64,000 nucleotides of DNA from Arthrobacter oryzae (GCF_003634095.1 NZ_RBIR01000003.1:248001-312000); one strand, 5' to 3'; shown: positions 9,649 to 19,274, numbered from the stretch's first letter. Made by a program: numbers and translations. Notes: generated from the sequence alone by a model not told the origin.

Positions 9649-10533
9649 ATGAACCCCGCACATCGCGTCCCGGTTGCTTCGCGCGTCTACACCCCCGCCC
9701 CCGGCGGGGCGTCCGACGTCGAACATATGCCGGCGGGCGATGTCACCGATGGTGTGGTGCGGGTGGGCGGAACTATCCGCCGCCCGCACCAGCCGCAATC
9801 TTTCGCCGTGGGCGAGTACCTGGACTGGCTGGAGGACTCCGGCTTTCACGGTTCCCCGCGTTTCCTGGGCCGCGACGCACAGGGCCGGGACGTCCTGACC
9901 TTTGTACCGGGACAGTGCGCCGGGGCCTCACCGGAAGCCTGGGTGCAGTCCGAGGACCTGCTGGCCTCCGTGGCCCGCCTGGTGCGGCGGCTGCATACCG
10001 CCTCGGCCGGGTATGTGCCGGAGGCCCACCCGTTCCCGCGCAGTCCGTTTCCGAGCAGGCCGTTTCCGAGCAGGCCGGGCCGGCCCAACCCCTCTGACGC
10101 TGCCGGGCTCGTCTGCCACCTGGATGTGACACCGCAGAACGTGGTGGTCCGGGACGGCCAGGCCGCGGGGCTGGTGGATTTCGATCTCGCCGGCCCCGCC
10201 ACCGCACTGCACGATTCACTCAACACCGCCATGCACTGGGTTCCGCTCCGCGACCCCGCCGACGCCTGGCCCGGGTGGGAGGACCAGGACCCGTTCCGCC
10301 GGCTGCGCATCTTCGCCGACGCCTACGGCTGGACGGAGGAGGAACGACGCCGTGTGCCCGGCGCCGGGATCGAGGCCGCGGCGCTGAGCTACGAGCGGAT
10401 GCGGCACAACGCCGCGACCCTGGGCGGAGGCTGGGCCCGGATGTGGCAAGACGGCGTGGGCGGCCTCATCAACCGCCGGCGCGCATGGCTGGAAGCCAAC
10501 GCCCTGCCGCTCGTGGCCGCGCTGACACACTGA
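9649..10533 (+). CDS. APH/choline-kinase-fold phosphotransferase
   Basis: A 294-residue protein with the aminoglycoside-phosphotransferase fold (PF01636). The catalytic loop HLDVTPQN (H-x-D-x4-N, about residues 160-167) and the metal-binding VDFD (about 179-182) are intact, so kinase activity is plausible. The family includes antibiotic, choline, homoserine and macrolide kinases; nothing here argues for resistance specifically. A 15-base unit coding PFPSR is duplicated (about 10048-10078), giving a Pro/Arg-rich linker PFPRSPFPSRPFPSRP between the lobes. It starts four bases after the peptide transporter stop, so translation is likely coupled. Confidence 0.8.
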   Translation: MNPAHRVPVASRVYTPAPGGASDVEHMPAGDVTDGVVRVGGTIRRPHQPQSFAVGEYLDWLEDSGFHGSPRFLGRDAQGRDVLTFVPGQCAGASPEAWVQSEDLLASVARLVRRLHTASAGYVPEAHPFPRSPFPSRPFPSRPGRPNPSDAAGLVCHLDVTPQNVVVRDGQAAGLVDFDLAGPATALHDSLNTAMHWVPLRDPADAWPGWEDQDPFRRLRIFADAYGWTEEERRRVPGAGIEAAALSYERMRHNAATLGGGWARMWQDGVGGLINRRRAWLEANALPLVAALTH

Positions 10534-10555
10534 AACCCCGGCCCGGCCGGACGCG

Positions 10556-11233
10556 TCAACCGCTGTTGCGCACGCTGCCGAGGACCATGCCGAAGACAAT
10601 CAGCACCAGGACCGTGATGGCGATGCCCACGTACCCCATCACCAGTCCGGCGATGGCCATGCCCCGGCCGGCCGGTTCGCGCCGCAGGGCCAGATGCCCC
10701 AGGATGACGGCGGCCAGCTGCGGGAGCAGGAAGAACCCGAATCCCACCAGCGCGGCGATCCCGCAACACATGCTGGCGATGCTCAAGGCCTTGGGCGCCG
10801 CCGGCGCACCGTAATACGCGGGCTGGCCGTAGGCGTTCGGGCTGCCGGGCTGGGCGTACGGCGACGGTTGGACGTACGGCTGGCCGTAGGCCGCGTCGCC
10901 GGAACCGTACGGCGGCCGGCCGGAGTCGCCGTAAACCGGGGGGTAGGGGCTTGAAAACTGGCCGCGGTCCGGCTGCGGCTCGCCGGGGTGCCCGCCCTGG
11001 TAGGGCTGCTGCGGGGGTTCGGACTCGGACTGCGCGAACTGCTCCGTCGCCGGGTGCTCCGTCGCCGGGTGACCCGCGTCCTGACCGGCGTCCTGACCCG
11101 CAGGCGGCGTCGGCGGGGCCGGCTGCTGCGACGCATCCTGCCGGTAGTCCGGGAGCCGAAGCGTCGGCTGGTAACCCTCTGGCGTCTCGCCCGTGCCAGG
11201 CTCGTTTTTCCCTTGTTGTGGCTGATCAGTCAT
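10556..11233 (-). CDS. DUF4190-type membrane protein with Pro/Gln/Tyr-rich tail
   Basis: A 225-residue protein of unknown function. The first 145 residues are disordered, rich in Pro, Gln, Gly and Tyr, with repeats such as PATEHPATEQ and QDAGQDAG and many YGQP/PYxxP units. Two membrane helices follow (about 150-175 and 192-220), separated by GHLALRREPAGRGMAIAGLVMGY, the usual DUF4190 signature (small loop with an Arg cluster). A GAGGGG ribosome site fixes the start at the ATG at 11233 rather than the GTG 15 bases upstream. Convergent with the kinase-fold gene. Such proteins are common in actinobacteria and have no assigned role. Confidence 0.8.
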   Translation of the reverse strand: MTDQPQQGKNEPGTGETPEGYQPTLRLPDYRQDASQQPAPPTPPAGQDAGQDAGHPATEHPATEQFAQSESEPPQQPYQGGHPGEPQPDRGQFSSPYPPVYGDSGRPPYGSGDAAYGQPYVQPSPYAQPGSPNAYGQPAYYGAPAAPKALSIASMCCGIAALVGFGFFLLPQLAAVILGHLALRREPAGRGMAIAGLVMGYVGIAITVLVLIVFGMVLGSVRNSG

Positions 11234-11380
11234 CTCATGTCCCCTCACGAAGTCCCTGGGTCCAGCGTACCGCCGCAGCCCTGCGATGGGACGGCCCTGA
11301 TCTGCGGCTTTCTCGCGTCACAGGAGCGGGTTTGACGCGAAACCATGTTGCACCCCGTCGTCGTCTGGCATGCTGGTGCC

Positions 11381-13054
11381 ATGGCTAGCCGCGCGGGCAC
11401 AGTTGCCCAACCCCAAGACCTTGTTGACCTCACTGCGCTCCTGGATGCGTACTACGACGTTTCGCCGGATCTCACGGACCCGGGCCAGCGGGTGGCCTTC
11501 GGCACCTCCGGGCACCGCGGATCGAGCCTGAAGGCTTCCTTCAACGAACCCCATATCCTCGCCATCACGCAGGCGATCGTGGAATACCGGGCGGGCCAGG
11601 GCATCACCGGCCCCCTGTACATGGCAAAAGACACCCATGGCCTGAGCGAGCCGGCGCAGAACTCCGCGCTCGAAGTGCTGGCGGCCAACGGCGTACACGT
11701 CCTCATCGACGCCCGCCATGGCTACACGCCCACCCCTGCCCTGAGCCACGCCATCCTGACCCACAACCGCAACGCGGCCCCTGGTGCGCCGCAGGCTGAC
11801 GGGATCGTCGTCACCCCCAGCCACAACCCTCCCGGCGACGGCGGGTTCAAGTACAACCCTCCGCACGGCGGCCCCGCGGACACCGACGCCACGGGCTGGA
11901 TCGCCAACCGCGCCAACGAACTGCTCGAAAACGGCCTGCGCGGCGTCAAGCGGATCCCCGTGGCGGATGCCCTCGCGGCCGGAACCACCGGCAAGTTCGA
12001 CTTCCTCAGCAGCTATGTGGATGACCTGCCGTCCGTGCTGGACCTGAACGCGATCCGCGACGCCGGCGTCCGCATCGGCGCGGACCCCATGGGCGGGGCG
12101 TCGGTGGACTACTGGGGTGAGATCGGCGAACGCCACCACCTCAACCTGACCGTGGTGAACCCGACGGTCGACCCGCAGTGGGCCTTCATGACCCTGGACT
12201 GGGACGAGAAGATCCGGATGGACTGCTCCTCGCCGTCGGCGATGGCGTCGCTGATCAACAGGATGGCTGCTGGTGCGGACGGGTCCGCACCCTTCGACGT
12301 CGCCACCGGCAACGACGCCGACGCCGACCGCCACGGGATCGTCACGCCGTTTGTTGACGGACAGGGCGGGCTGATGAACCCGAACCACTACCTCGCCGTC
12401 GCCATCGATTACCTGTACCGGCACCGCACGGGCTGGAACCCGCAGTCCGTGATCGGCAAGACCCTCGTGTCCTCCTCGATCATCGACCGGGTGGCCGAGA
12501 GCCTGGGCCGCAAGCTCGTGGAGGTCCCCGTCGGCTTCAAGTGGTTCGTTCCGGGCCTGCTGTCCGGCGAGGGGGCTTTTGGCGGAGAGGAATCCGCGGG
12601 CGCGTCCTTCAACAAGATGGACGGCAGTGTCTGGACCACCGACAAGGACGGCATCCTTCTGGCGCTGCTGGCCTCGGAGATCACGGCCGTCACGGGCCAG
12701 TCGCCCTCACAGCTCTACAAGGGCCTCACGGACCGGTTCGGCGACCCTGTGTATGCGCGGATCGACGCCGCCGCCACGCGGGAGCAGAAGGCCGCACTGG
12801 GCAAGCTCTCGCCGTCGGACGTCACCGCCACCGAGCTGGCCGGCGAAACTATCACCGCCAAACTGACGGAGGCGCCGGGTAACGGCGCCGCGATCGGCGG
12901 CCTGAAGGTGGTTACCGAAAACGCCTGGTTCGCGGCGCGGCCCTCCGGCACGGAGGACGTCTACAAGATCTACGCCGAGTCCTTCAAGGGTGCCGAGCAC
13001 CTCAAGCAGGTCCAGGCCGAGGCGAAGGCGCTGGTGGACGGCGTTATTTCCTAG
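11381..13054 (+). CDS. pgm: Phosphoglucomutase (alpha-D-glucose specific)
   Basis: Interconverts glucose 1-phosphate and glucose 6-phosphate, linking glycolysis to glycogen, trehalose and nucleotide-sugar synthesis. The 557-residue product has the length of the Pgm type. The phosphoserine loop TPSHNPP (Ser147), the magnesium loop GNDADADR (Asp 312, 314, 316), the GEESAGASF sugar-binding segment and the C-terminal RPSGTED phosphate-binding loop are all present. The ATG at 11381 gives the usual [10 protein letters not shown] start; an in-frame ATG at 11345 is possible. The 3' end overlaps the convergent diguanylate cyclase gene by 11 bases. Confidence 0.96.
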   Translation: MASRAGTVAQPQDLVDLTALLDAYYDVSPDLTDPGQRVAFGTSGHRGSSLKASFNEPHILAITQAIVEYRAGQGITGPLYMAKDTHGLSEPAQNSALEVLAANGVHVLIDARHGYTPTPALSHAILTHNRNAAPGAPQADGIVVTPSHNPPGDGGFKYNPPHGGPADTDATGWIANRANELLENGLRGVKRIPVADALAAGTTGKFDFLSSYVDDLPSVLDLNAIRDAGVRIGADPMGGASVDYWGEIGERHHLNLTVVNPTVDPQWAFMTLDWDEKIRMDCSSPSAMASLINRMAAGADGSAPFDVATGNDADADRHGIVTPFVDGQGGLMNPNHYLAVAIDYLYRHRTGWNPQSVIGKTLVSSSIIDRVAESLGRKLVEVPVGFKWFVPGLLSGEGAFGGEESAGASFNKMDGSVWTTDKDGILLALLASEITAVTGQSPSQLYKGLTDRFGDPVYARIDAAATREQKAALGKLSPSDVTATELAGETITAKLTEAPGNGAAIGGLKVVTENAWFAARPSGTEDVYKIYAESFKGAEHLKQVQAEAKALVDGVIS

Positions 13055-14204
13055 CTCCACCGCCGGACGCCAATACGGCGCGGTCCCTGCCAAGCGTCTT
13101 TGCCTGGTAGAGGGCCGCGTCGGCCGAGGCCACTGCAGCGTCGAGGCTGCCCGGTCCGGCGTCGGCGGCCGCAATACCGTAGCTGACGGTGGGCAGGCGC
13201 GGAATGATTTCTGAACCGGATTGCTGGAGCCGGGTGCTGATGTCGGCCGCGATTTCCCGGGCCCGTTCGGGTGTGACGCCGGGCAGCAGGAGGATGAATT
13301 CCTCGCCGCCGTACCGGCCGACGAGGTCCGTGGAGCGGACGGTTCCCGCGCAGGCACGGGCAAAGGCCTGTAGGGCGGTGTCTCCGGCGGGGTGGCCGAA
13401 CTGGTCGTTGATGGCCTTGAAATGGTCCAGGTCGGCGAGGATGACCGACGCCGTGGTTCCGGTCCCGCGCAGGCGGCGCAGTTCGTTCTCCGCGAGGTCC
13501 AGGAAGGCCGAGCGGTTGAGCAGGCCGGTGAGGCCGTCCACGGTGGCGCGTGCGCGCAGATCGGTGGTTTGTTGTTCGTAGCTCAGCTCGGCCATCGTGA
13601 ACGAGGCGACCACGAGCGTGACTGCCGTGAAGACGGTCATCGGAGCGGAACCGAAGGCCGCCGCAAAGACCGCCCCGTCCGGCCCGTCCGCCAGGAAAGC
13701 GACGAGGCGGCCCAGGTAGAAGACGGCCAGGATGCCGGCACCGACGGCGAGGGGCCGGTGGACGCGCGAGTAGCCGCGTTCGAGCAGGAACAGCTCCCGG
13801 GAACCCAGCCCGATCAGGATGGCCATGAGCGCCAGATAGACCGGCCCGCCCGCCCACACGTTGGTGGCCGGATGGTCAAGAACGGAAGCGACGGCTGTAA
13901 TGGCGGGCCCGGCCGCGAGCTGCCAGAGAGGGAGCGCGGGAGCCCGCAGCGAGCGGCCGCCGGCCCAGATGCTGGCCGCGCCGGTGACCAGCAGGACGTT
14001 GCCTGCGGGGTTGGCCCAGGCCTGGTATGCCGTCCCGGACAGCATGTACGCGGCGTTGCCGACGAGGAACAGCAGGAGGGCCATGCACCACCAGCCGCTG
14101 TAGGCAGACCGGGTGCGCCGGAAGGTTATGAAGTAGAACAGCAGCAGCAGCGTGAGATCGACCAGCGCCAAGGCAACCCGCAGTGTCCCCGTGTCAAGCA
14201 TCAT
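13044..14204 (-). CDS. Membrane-bound diguanylate cyclase (GGDEF)
   Basis: Makes cyclic di-GMP from two GTP. In the 386-residue protein, the first 205 residues form six or seven membrane helices with no recognised sensor family; the GGDEF domain (about 215-375) follows. The active-site motif is GGEEF (299-303), a functional variant, and an inhibitory-site RxxD (RSTD, 290-293) sits five residues before it, so product inhibition is expected. The DGLTGLLNR and [14 protein letters not shown] blocks are intact. It overlaps pgm tail-to-tail by 11 bases. No EAL domain is attached, and no other c-di-GMP gene is in the window. Confidence 0.93.
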   Translation of the reverse strand: MMLDTGTLRVALALVDLTLLLLFYFITFRRTRSAYSGWWCMALLLFLVGNAAYMLSGTAYQAWANPAGNVLLVTGAASIWAGGRSLRAPALPLWQLAAGPAITAVASVLDHPATNVWAGGPVYLALMAILIGLGSRELFLLERGYSRVHRPLAVGAGILAVFYLGRLVAFLADGPDGAVFAAAFGSAPMTVFTAVTLVVASFTMAELSYEQQTTDLRARATVDGLTGLLNRSAFLDLAENELRRLRGTGTTASVILADLDHFKAINDQFGHPAGDTALQAFARACAGTVRSTDLVGRYGGEEFILLLPGVTPERAREIAADISTRLQQSGSEIIPRLPTVSYGIAAADAGPGSLDAAVASADAALYQAKTLGRDRAVLASGGGARK

Positions 14205-14384
14205 CTAGTGGCCCCCCGGTCCGCTCTTAATTTGCCCGCAATGCGTCACCTCGCCGTCGTGTATCCGCCGCAGAAGCGACGAACAACCGTCGAAGTTGAC
14301 CCAAGTATGGCACCCGCCGAGGGGAAAGCACGCCGGGGGTTCCCCATATGACGTGCGGCAGGAGGTCCCCTGCCATTCCGGGCC

Positions 14385-14969
14385 CTAAGCCGGGTGTTGG
14401 GTCCACAGCTTGAGGACCCGCCGGGTGGCGTGGCCGCCGTCGGGCGCCATGTCCACGAGCGCTATCCGGTCCAGCACAACCGTGTCGCCCTCATGGAGCC
14501 GTTTGTCCCCGTGGTGGGAGACATGCGGCCGGTACCCTGTCAGGGTGAAGGCGGGCGTGGAGATCCTGCCCGGCAGTTCCTGGACGATCCGGACCAGGGC
14601 GTCGTGCAGCGACTGCAGCCCGGCGCTGGGCTCAATCAGGTTGACCGGGATGGACCCGGCCCGCCCGAACCCCGCTTCTCCGCCTACGACCACTTGGCAT
14701 CCCAGCGCTGCGGCCACGGGCTCGGTCATGATGGTGGCGATTTTCTCCGCCAGCTGATCGCCGGGCCCGGGCGCTCCACCCGGCGCATCGCCGGCTTCAG
14801 GTTCCGGCCCGGCGGCCGCAGTCGCCGCGGCGGCCGCAGTTGTGTCACTCTGGCGGGGCTCGACGACGTCGAACTTCACCAGGGTGATGTGCAGCGGCCA
14901 GTCGTCACGGGGAAACTCGAGCCCCTCGGTTACCGGTTCCACAAAGGCCACCGCGATCAGGTTCCGCAT
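14385..14969 (-). CDS. 2H phosphoesterase / 2'-5' RNA ligase-like protein
   Basis: A 194-residue protein with the two HxT/S motifs of the 2H phosphoesterase superfamily: HIT (His27-Thr29, in PLHITLVKF) and HVS (His149-Ser151, in YRPHVSHH). Family members hydrolyse or ligate 2',5'/cyclic phosphodiesters in RNA or nucleotides. A 30-residue Ala/Pro/Gly linker (about 44-72) separates the halves and is probably disordered. I prefer the ATG at 14969 (MRNLIAVAFVEP); the open frame extends 20 codons further without family likeness. Substrate unknown. Confidence 0.75.
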   Translation of the reverse strand: MRNLIAVAFVEPVTEGLEFPRDDWPLHITLVKFDVVEPRQSDTTAAAAATAAAGPEPEAGDAPGGAPGPGDQLAEKIATIMTEPVAAALGCQVVVGGEAGFGRAGSIPVNLIEPSAGLQSLHDALVRIVQELPGRISTPAFTLTGYRPHVSHHGDKRLHEGDTVVLDRIALVDMAPDGGHATRRVLKLWTQHPA

Positions 14970-15120
14970 GGGAAAAGTGTGCCACGCCGCGGCCACAACC
15001 TTCGGCGCCCGCCATCGGACGGCCGGCACGAACGCACTGCGCCGGAGCCCAAAGTGCGGACTAAAATGGGAAGTGGCCCCGGAAGCGGGCCATGCGCTGA
15101 ACCGCAGAATCGCATCCCGT

Positions 15121-15232
15121 GTGCCTCCGGCCTGTCCCCCATGGTGCCGGAGGCACCTCCGCGTAAAGAACAGCGCCGGAGGCCGCTCCGCGTGAAGAAC
15201 AGCGCCGGAGGCCGCTCCCCGGGGAGTGCCTT
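15121..15232. repeat. 11-bp inverted repeat plus tandem 29-bp duplication
   Basis: An inverted repeat with 11-base arms GTGCCTCCGGC / GCCGGAGGCAC (15121-15131, 15146-15156) is followed by two head-to-tail copies of a 29-base unit (15157-15185 and 15186-15214) that differ at a single base. The unit contains AAGAACAGCGCCGGAGG, so it carries the GCCGGAGG arm sequence itself. This sits between the 2H phosphoesterase and nitroreductase genes; no coding frame is supported. It may act as a terminator region or be a slipped duplication. Confidence 0.6.
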
Positions 15233-15237
15233 TGTCC

Positions 15238-15843
15238 TTAGACCGTGCGGACGACGTCCTCGTAGGCGAACTTCGGCTTGGCGGCGCCCCAGGCGTCTTC
15301 CCCGGGCTGGCCGATGTTGACCACCAGGAAGCTCTTCTGGCTCCCGTCGGGGAAGAATGCGGCGTCGATTTTGGCGAAGTCGGCGCCGGTCATGGGACCT
15401 GCGGCGAGGCCGAGGGAGCGCACCGCGAGGATGAAGTACCCGGCCTGCAGGTGGGCGTTGTTGTTGCCGGTGGTCGCGGCCAGGTCCGGGGCGGCGTCAT
15501 ACATGGCCTTGGGAGCGTTGTAGCCGGGGAGGAATGCGTCCCACTGGTCCTGCCAGGCGGTGTCGTAGCTCAGTACGGCGACGAGCGGCGCGGACGCCGT
15601 CTTGGCACGGTTTCCGGCGGCGAGTGCGTCCACGAGCGTGGCGCGGGCTTCTTCCGAGCGCACGTATGTGACGCGCAGCGGCTGGGAGTTGAAGGCGGTG
15701 GGCCCGAACTTCGTCAGTTCGTAGATGGCGCGCGCCTGCTCGTCGGTGACCTCTCCGGTGAAGACGTTCGCCGTCCGAGCCTCGGCAAAGATGGCGTCCA
15801 CCGCTGCGGCGTCGATTACTGCTTCTTCATGGGCGATCGTCAT
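15238..15843 (-). CDS. RutE-like malonic semialdehyde reductase / nitroreductase
   Basis: A 201-residue FMN-dependent nitroreductase-fold protein matching the RutE/HadB subfamily in length and in blocks such as KFGPTAFNSQPLRVTYV (FMN site) and GLAAGPMTGADFAKID. RutE in the Rut pathway reduces toxic malonic semialdehyde from uracil breakdown to 3-hydroxypropionate; in other bacteria the same subfamily acts on other aldehydes or nitro compounds. A uracil-type permease lies 1.6 kb away (17501-18850), but no other rut gene is in the window, so the pathway link is only suggestive. The ribosome site AAAGGGA precedes the ATG. Confidence 0.83.
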   Translation of the reverse strand: MTIAHEEAVIDAAAVDAIFAEARTANVFTGEVTDEQARAIYELTKFGPTAFNSQPLRVTYVRSEEARATLVDALAAGNRAKTASAPLVAVLSYDTAWQDQWDAFLPGYNAPKAMYDAAPDLAATTGNNNAHLQAGYFILAVRSLGLAAGPMTGADFAKIDAAFFPDGSQKSFLVVNIGQPGEDAWGAAKPKFAYEDVVRTV

Positions 15844-16026
15844 TCGCGTCCCTTTCGCTGGGCCTGCTCACCGTCCGGCGGCGGGCGTTCTGCTGTCCCT
15901 AGTTGCAACGGAGGTCCGGGGCGCCTGCTTCCCGGCACGCAGAGTGACGTCGCCCACAGCGGGTGCGGGCTGCGCGGTTCCCAGCGTGACGGCCCGTAAG
16001 GTCAGCCAGGAGCCTGCCGCGGCCTC

Positions 16027-17307
16027 TTAGCGAACGATGATCTCTCCGGCGAGATGGCCGACGGCGAGGCCCGCGTGCACCCGGATTGCATCAACCAGGG
16101 AATCGTCGTCCGCATAGAACCCGGGGCTGTGGTTGGGGAACAGCCCGCGGCCGCCCTCCACCGGCCGCAGCTGGTCGACCTCGATCCGGGTGTCCTGGAC
16201 CCCGTAGCTGAGGTACGCGCCGCCGTAGGCATTGACGAACTCGGACACGTCGTCGTAGCCAAGCGTCACGGGCACCTCGACAATCCTTTCCCGGCCGACA
16301 ATCCTGCCGAGGGCGGGCAGCATTGCATCAATCCACTCCCGCCGGTTGATGACCCCCGGAACAGATTGCAGGAAGTCGACATCGGTCGTGCAGCCGAAGG
16401 CCTCCGCCTGGTGCACGGCCAGCCGGCGCATCCCCTGCTGGACTACGCCCATGTCGGCGTCGACGGTGCAGCGGATGGTTCCGAACAAGGTGACGGCCTG
16501 CCCGATGATGTTGAACCGGCCGACATCCTGGACGTGGCCGAAGCTGACGGAGGTCGCGTGCTGCGCGGGAACCTGCCGGTAGAGTTCCCCGACTCCGCCG
16601 ATGATGCCTGCGGCCGCCGGCATCGGATCGATTCCCATCCACGGGGTGGAGGCATGCACCTGCCTTCCCGTGACGGTGAGCCGCACGACGCACGACGCCG
16701 CATATGAAGTTCCGGCACGGTAGCCGACGACCCCGGCGGGCAGCGGTCCGACGTGCATGCCGAAAACCATGGTCGGCTCGGGGTCGGCCAAGGCTCCCGC
16801 CAAGAGCATGGCGCGGGCTCCGCCGGTCTCATCCAGAGGCGGACCTTCCTCTGCGGGCTGGAAGATGAACAGCACAGTCCCGGGCAGCCGATCGCGCATG
16901 TCCGCCAGGACGCCTGCCGCGGCAAGGACAACCGCGGTGTGACAGTCATGGCCGCACGCGTGCGCGACCGGGAAGGGTCCGCCAGGATAGTTGTGGTCGA
17001 CCGTCGTCGATGCAAACTCGACGCCAGACGCTTCGGCCACCGGGAGCGCATCCATGTCCGCCCGCAGGGCCGCGACCCTCTCCCCCGGCAGCCCGCCGCG
17101 AAGGACTCCGACGACGCCGTGCCCGGCGATGCCTGTACGGACCTCGTCGAGACCGACCGAACGGAGGTGCTCAGCGACCAGGGCGGAGGTCGCACTTTCC
17201 CGATTGGAGAGCTCGGGATGCTGGTGAACCCGATGGCGGAGCCGGATCAGCTCGGCGCGGCGTGCCCGGGCCAAGCGGTCAATCTCGGAGCCGAAGTACT
17301 CTGACAT
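16027..17307 (-). CDS. M20-family amidohydrolase
   Basis: A 426-residue metallo-hydrolase of the M20/HipO/IAA-amino-acid-hydrolase type that removes an acyl group from N-acyl amino acids. Dinuclear metal ligands are present: Cys118, His120 and His123 in HACGHDCH, and Glu153/Glu154 in FQPAEEGPP. The RLRHRVHQHPELSN N-terminus and the HASTPWMGIDP dimerisation block match the family. Start at ATG 17307, with GGAAGGAG upstream; a GTG one codon earlier is possible. It is divergent from the NCS2 permease (193 bases between starts). Family members include deacetylases of N-acetylated S-substituted cysteines, which could matter for the 36-48 kb island. Confidence 0.88.
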   Translation of the reverse strand: MSEYFGSEIDRLARARRAELIRLRHRVHQHPELSNRESATSALVAEHLRSVGLDEVRTGIAGHGVVGVLRGGLPGERVAALRADMDALPVAEASGVEFASTTVDHNYPGGPFPVAHACGHDCHTAVVLAAAGVLADMRDRLPGTVLFIFQPAEEGPPLDETGGARAMLLAGALADPEPTMVFGMHVGPLPAGVVGYRAGTSYAASCVVRLTVTGRQVHASTPWMGIDPMPAAAGIIGGVGELYRQVPAQHATSVSFGHVQDVGRFNIIGQAVTLFGTIRCTVDADMGVVQQGMRRLAVHQAEAFGCTTDVDFLQSVPGVINRREWIDAMLPALGRIVGRERIVEVPVTLGYDDVSEFVNAYGGAYLSYGVQDTRIEVDQLRPVEGGRGLFPNHSPGFYADDDSLVDAIRVHAGLAVGHLAGEIIVR

Positions 17308-17500
17308 CACACAACACTCCTTCCACCGGTATTCCCGGAGTATGGCCGGAGGTCGCGGAAAACGCAACGGGCGCCGAGGCCCGCTCTTCAAACCCCGCGC
17401 CCGGACCTGTTCCGCGCCGGACGCGCCCGGCCTGCGCGGTAAAGTTGCTCGGGAAGATTCCTTCCGCGCCCGCCCCACATTCTCTGAAAGGCTCCCGGCA

Positions 17501-18850
17501 ATGAGCATGCTCGGCACCAAATGGAAGCTCCACGGCACCGGCAAGTCCGTCCGCCCCGGTGAGGTCGTCAGGCCGGATGAACGGCTCACGTGGCCGCTGA
17601 CCATCGGGATCGGGATGCAGCACGTTGTGGCCATGTTCGGCGCGACCTTCCTGGTCCCGATCATCACGGGCATGCCGCCGGCCACCACGCTGTTCTTCTC
17701 CGGCATCGGCACCCTGCTGTTCCTGGTCATCACCCAGGGACGTGTCCCGAGCTACCTCGGCTCCAGCTTCGCGTTCATCGCACCGATCCTTGCCTCGCAG
17801 CAGCAGTTCGGCATCCCCGGGGCGCTGGGTGGCGTCGTACTGGCGGGCGCGGCCCTCGCCGTCGTCGGCGCCGTGGTGCAGAAGTTCGGCGCCGGCTGGA
17901 TTAACCGGGTCATGCCGCCGATCGTCACCGGTGCCATCGTGGCCCTGATCGGGCTGAACCTGGCGCCCGCCGCGAAGGCCAACTTCGACAAAGCCCCGGT
18001 GACCGCCTTCATCACGCTGGCCGTCATCATCGTGGTCAGCGTGCTGTTCCGCGGCATGCTGGGACGGCTGAGCATCCTGGTGGGCGTCCTGGTGGGCTAC
18101 GTCGTGGCCATGATCCGTGGCGAGGTGGACTTCTCCAAGATGGACAGCGCCGGCTGGGTGGGCCTGCCGCACTTCCAGACCCCCGAGTTCCACCTCGGCG
18201 TCGTGGGCCTCTTCGTGCCTGTGGTGCTGGTGCTGGTGGCGGAGAACATCGGCCACGTGAAGTCCGTGTCCGCCATGACGGGCCAGAACCTCGACGGCGT
18301 GTCCGGCCGTGCGCTGCTGGCCGACGGCATTGCCACCATGATGGCCGGGTTTGGCGGCGGGTCCGGAACCACCACCTACGCCGAGAACATCGGCGTCATG
18401 GCTGCCACCAAGGTGTATTCGACGGCAGCCTACTGGGTGGCGGGCATCTTCGCGGTGGTGCTGAGCTTCTCGCCGAAGTTTGGCGAACTCATCGCCACTG
18501 TCCCCGCCGGCGTCCTGGGCGGCGCGGCCACGATGCTGTACGGCATGATCGGCGTGCTGGGCGTGAAGATCTGGGTCCAGAACAAGGTGAACTTCTCCAA
18601 CTCGATCAACCTGACCACGGCCGCCGTGGCGCTGATCATCGGCATCGCGAACTATACGTGGACCCTCGGCGACCTGACGTTCAACGGCATCGCGCTCGGC
18701 TCGGCCGCCGCGCTGGTGATTTACCACGGCATGAAGGCGATCGCGAAGGCACGCGGCACCGTGGCGGAGCCCGAAACGGAAGATCCGGCGTCCGTTGCGA
18801 CGGCGGCGGTCAGGGCCGCCGCGAAGCGCGCCCCGAAGAAGCGCCGCTAG
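17501..18850 (+). CDS. NCS2-family nucleobase permease (uracil/xanthine type)
   Basis: A 449-residue transporter of the nucleobase:cation symporter-2 family, importing uracil, xanthine or related bases with protons. About 14 membrane helices are visible; the family motifs GMQHVVAMFGATFLVP (helix 1), LVAENIGHVKSVS (helix 8, with the substrate-binding Glu) and GGGSGTTTYAENIG (helix 10) are all intact. The C-terminus is a basic, Ala-rich cytoplasmic tail. The ATG at 17501 has GAAAGG upstream. Closest by sequence feel is the UraA/PyrP branch, but uracil versus xanthine is not decidable here. A strong hairpin terminator follows (18907-18950). Confidence 0.93.
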   Translation: MSMLGTKWKLHGTGKSVRPGEVVRPDERLTWPLTIGIGMQHVVAMFGATFLVPIITGMPPATTLFFSGIGTLLFLVITQGRVPSYLGSSFAFIAPILASQQQFGIPGALGGVVLAGAALAVVGAVVQKFGAGWINRVMPPIVTGAIVALIGLNLAPAAKANFDKAPVTAFITLAVIIVVSVLFRGMLGRLSILVGVLVGYVVAMIRGEVDFSKMDSAGWVGLPHFQTPEFHLGVVGLFVPVVLVLVAENIGHVKSVSAMTGQNLDGVSGRALLADGIATMMAGFGGGSGTTTYAENIGVMAATKVYSTAAYWVAGIFAVVLSFSPKFGELIATVPAGVLGGAATMLYGMIGVLGVKIWVQNKVNFSNSINLTTAAVALIIGIANYTWTLGDLTFNGIALGSAAALVIYHGMKAIAKARGTVAEPETEDPASVATAAVRAAAKRAPKKRR

Positions 18851-18906
18851 CGGCATTCGCCGCAGCGCCGAGCCCAGGCTCGGTCGTGGTCTCAGACTCA
18901 ACAGCT

Positions 18907-18950
18907 AAGGCCGGCATCCGGCCACCGTATGGTGGCCGGACGCCGGCCTT
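18907..18950 (+). terminator. Hairpin terminator after NCS2 permease
   Basis: A 20-base stem with one mismatch (arms 18907-18926 and 18931-18950) and a 4-base GTAT loop, built on AAGGCCGGC and GCCGGCCTT, lies 56 bases after the permease stop and is followed by TTTC. A long GC stem ending in a short T run is consistent with an intrinsic terminator; because it is symmetric it may also act on the opposing strand. Confidence 0.7.
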
Positions 18951-19031
18951 TCGCGGCAGCAGCGACTCTCTGGCGACGTTTCTCGCCGCCGGTTCTATCA
19001 ACGTGACCAGTCGCTAGTTCTGATCGGCGGC

Positions 19032-19274
19032 TTAGCCGGCGTCGAAGGCGTCCTTGTCATCATCGCGGTCCTTCGGCGACTTGCTGTCCGGCAGGTCGGT
19101 GCCGGAGCCGTCGGGCAGTCCCGCCGCGTCCTGGCCGGACTCCGAGGAGAACGGCCGCCCGGCGTCGGGTTCTTCGGTGTTGGATGCATCCATCTCGGCG
19201 TCGGTCGAGGGCACCACGGTGTCCCGGCTGTCCGCGTCGAAGCCGCGCTCCGTACCGGCGTTTTCTGAACTCAT
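19032..19274 (-). CDS. Small acidic hypothetical protein
   Basis: An 80-residue, strongly acidic, Ser/Asp/Gly-rich and probably disordered protein with no recognised domain; the last 15 residues are a charged DSKSPKDRDDDKDAFDAG tail. A GGAGGAA ribosome site five bases upstream picks the ATG at 19274. An in-frame ATG at 19421 would add 49 residues of similar composition and cannot be excluded. It stands alone, convergent with the NCS2 permease terminator and on the same strand as glycerate kinase upstream of it. Function unknown. Confidence 0.6.
   Translation of the reverse strand: MSSENAGTERGFDADSRDTVVPSTDAEMDASNTEEPDAGRPFSSESGQDAAGLPDGSGTDLPDSKSPKDRDDDKDAFDAG

Noticed and set aside
9649..10533. 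Antibiotic-resistance kinase
   Set aside because: Only the generic APH fold is visible; no resistance-specific signature and context is peptide transport.
17279..18901. 540-codon open frame opposite the NCS2 permease
   Set aside because: Composition is His/Asp/Gly/Arg-rich with no family likeness; high GC makes long antisense frames common, and the permease is clear on the other strand.
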